A DNA stretch of 64,000 nucleotides from Candidatus Sneabacter namystus. Lineage in GTDB: Bacteria; Pseudomonadota; Alphaproteobacteria; Rickettsiales; Rickettsiaceae. Of this stretch, positions 63,737 through 64,000 are shown piece by piece (the first letter of the stretch is position 1; each line of letters starts with the position of its first letter). A program made the position numbers and the translations under genes. Under the pieces are notes generated by a model, which did no database searches, had not been told where the DNA came from, and was given only the letters and a program-made list of their open reading frames with translations. Location: NCBI RefSeq assembly GCF_008189685.1, contig NZ_CP043312.1:62001-126000 (forward strand), read 5' to 3'.

Positions 63737-64000
63737 ATGTTATATTTATGTGTTAAGACACCATTTTATTATGTGCGTGATAAGATATTCTCAGTGGAAT
63801 TTGTTAAGCATATCAATGAGTTTCTTATACAAGAGCGCGGTGGTGGGGATCGTGCAAATTTGGACGGTATGGTGTTTGAGTTTCTTTTATTAACAAGAGA
63901 TAAGAAAGAAAAATTTTTGCGAGATCATAAGGAAGATTGGAAAATGTTTTCTCCTGGTACTGTAAAGGATATTAGGTCAAAAAGCACTTGTGAGGTTGCA
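63737..64000 (+). CDS. Third MLYLCVK-family protein (runs off the right edge)
   Basis: 88 codons, open to the window end. It begins MLYLCVKTPFYYVRDKIF with AAGGAG 6 bp upstream, so this start is secure. Only the first seven residues match repeat proteins A and B. The codons differ (TTA-TGT-GTT-AAG here), so the peptide itself seems to be conserved rather than recently copied DNA. The rest (FVKHINEFLIQERGGGDRA, FLLLTRDKKEKFLRDHKEDW) is unknown. Confidence 0.7.
   Translation, partial: MLYLCVKTPFYYVRDKIFSVEFVKHINEFLIQERGGGDRANLDGMVFEFLLLTRDKKEKFLRDHKEDWKMFSPGTVKDIRSKSTCEVA

Overview
This window looks like the chromosome of a reduced, AT-rich alphaproteobacterium of the order Rickettsiales. The evidence is a short archaeal-like ValS, CtrA, a DUF1013 (TrcR-type) regulator, SpoT-type HD fragments, a ProP-like MFS carrier, tandem-repeat proteins, low GC and AT-biased codon use. 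It still carries a flagellar P-ring gene (flgI) and cell-wall genes (dapE, a class A PBP, a probable mreD). That suits a Midichloriaceae-like or early-branching aquatic lineage better than Anaplasma, Ehrlichia or Rickettsia. I cannot name the species from sequence alone.

Layout. 1-12.5 kb: 5' part of rpoB (runs off the left edge), valS, a BI-1 membrane protein, tatD-miaA-comF, a degenerate GH3 protein, an HTH regulator overlapping flgI, a frameshifted trhO relic and rpsU. 12.5-29.3 kb: mostly housekeeping genes (gyrA, an HD hydrolase, dut-prmC, an MBL hydrolase, ettA-ruvX, an outer-membrane beta-barrel protein, tig, dapE-secB-dcd) and four tRNAs. 29.3-38.5 kb: an accessory block with no housekeeping genes. 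It holds an NLS-rich orphan, a beta-rich orphan, an arginase-family enzyme, three tandem small precursor-like genes, two ATP-grasp genes and a large internally duplicated orphan. 38.5-39.1 kb: a probable replication origin with DnaA boxes, an exact CtrA box, an AT-rich tract and a strand-asymmetry switch. 39.1-56.8 kb: uvrB, ctrA, cysS, mreD-like, a KefB-type antiporter, a long operon (ABC-2 permease-lipB-lepB-rnc-greA-rpoH-DUF1013-xerD), PBP1A and a hybrid histidine kinase. 56.8-64 kb: a family of repeat proteins sharing the N-terminus MLYLCVK, interspersed with a second HD protein and an MFS transporter.

The most exciting system is at 31.8-36.3 kb. Three tandem genes (363-bp period) encode 71-84 aa peptides with a conserved leader-like segment, a hypervariable Arg/Lys-Asp alternating core such as RDRDSDR, and a conserved acidic tail. 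They are followed at once by an ATP-grasp ligase resembling graspetide (microviridin-type) macrocyclases and by a second ATP-grasp homologue that has lost its metal-binding residues. Divergently transcribed is a ureohydrolase that keeps all six manganese ligands. I infer a RiPP pathway in which core arginines may be converted to ornithine and/or side chains are cross-linked to Asp. No experiment supports this yet, but I know of no described system with this combination.

The right end shows a second theme. Proteins with one shared N-terminal module, expanding low-complexity repeats and unrelated C-termini look like secreted or surface effectors diversifying by recombination.
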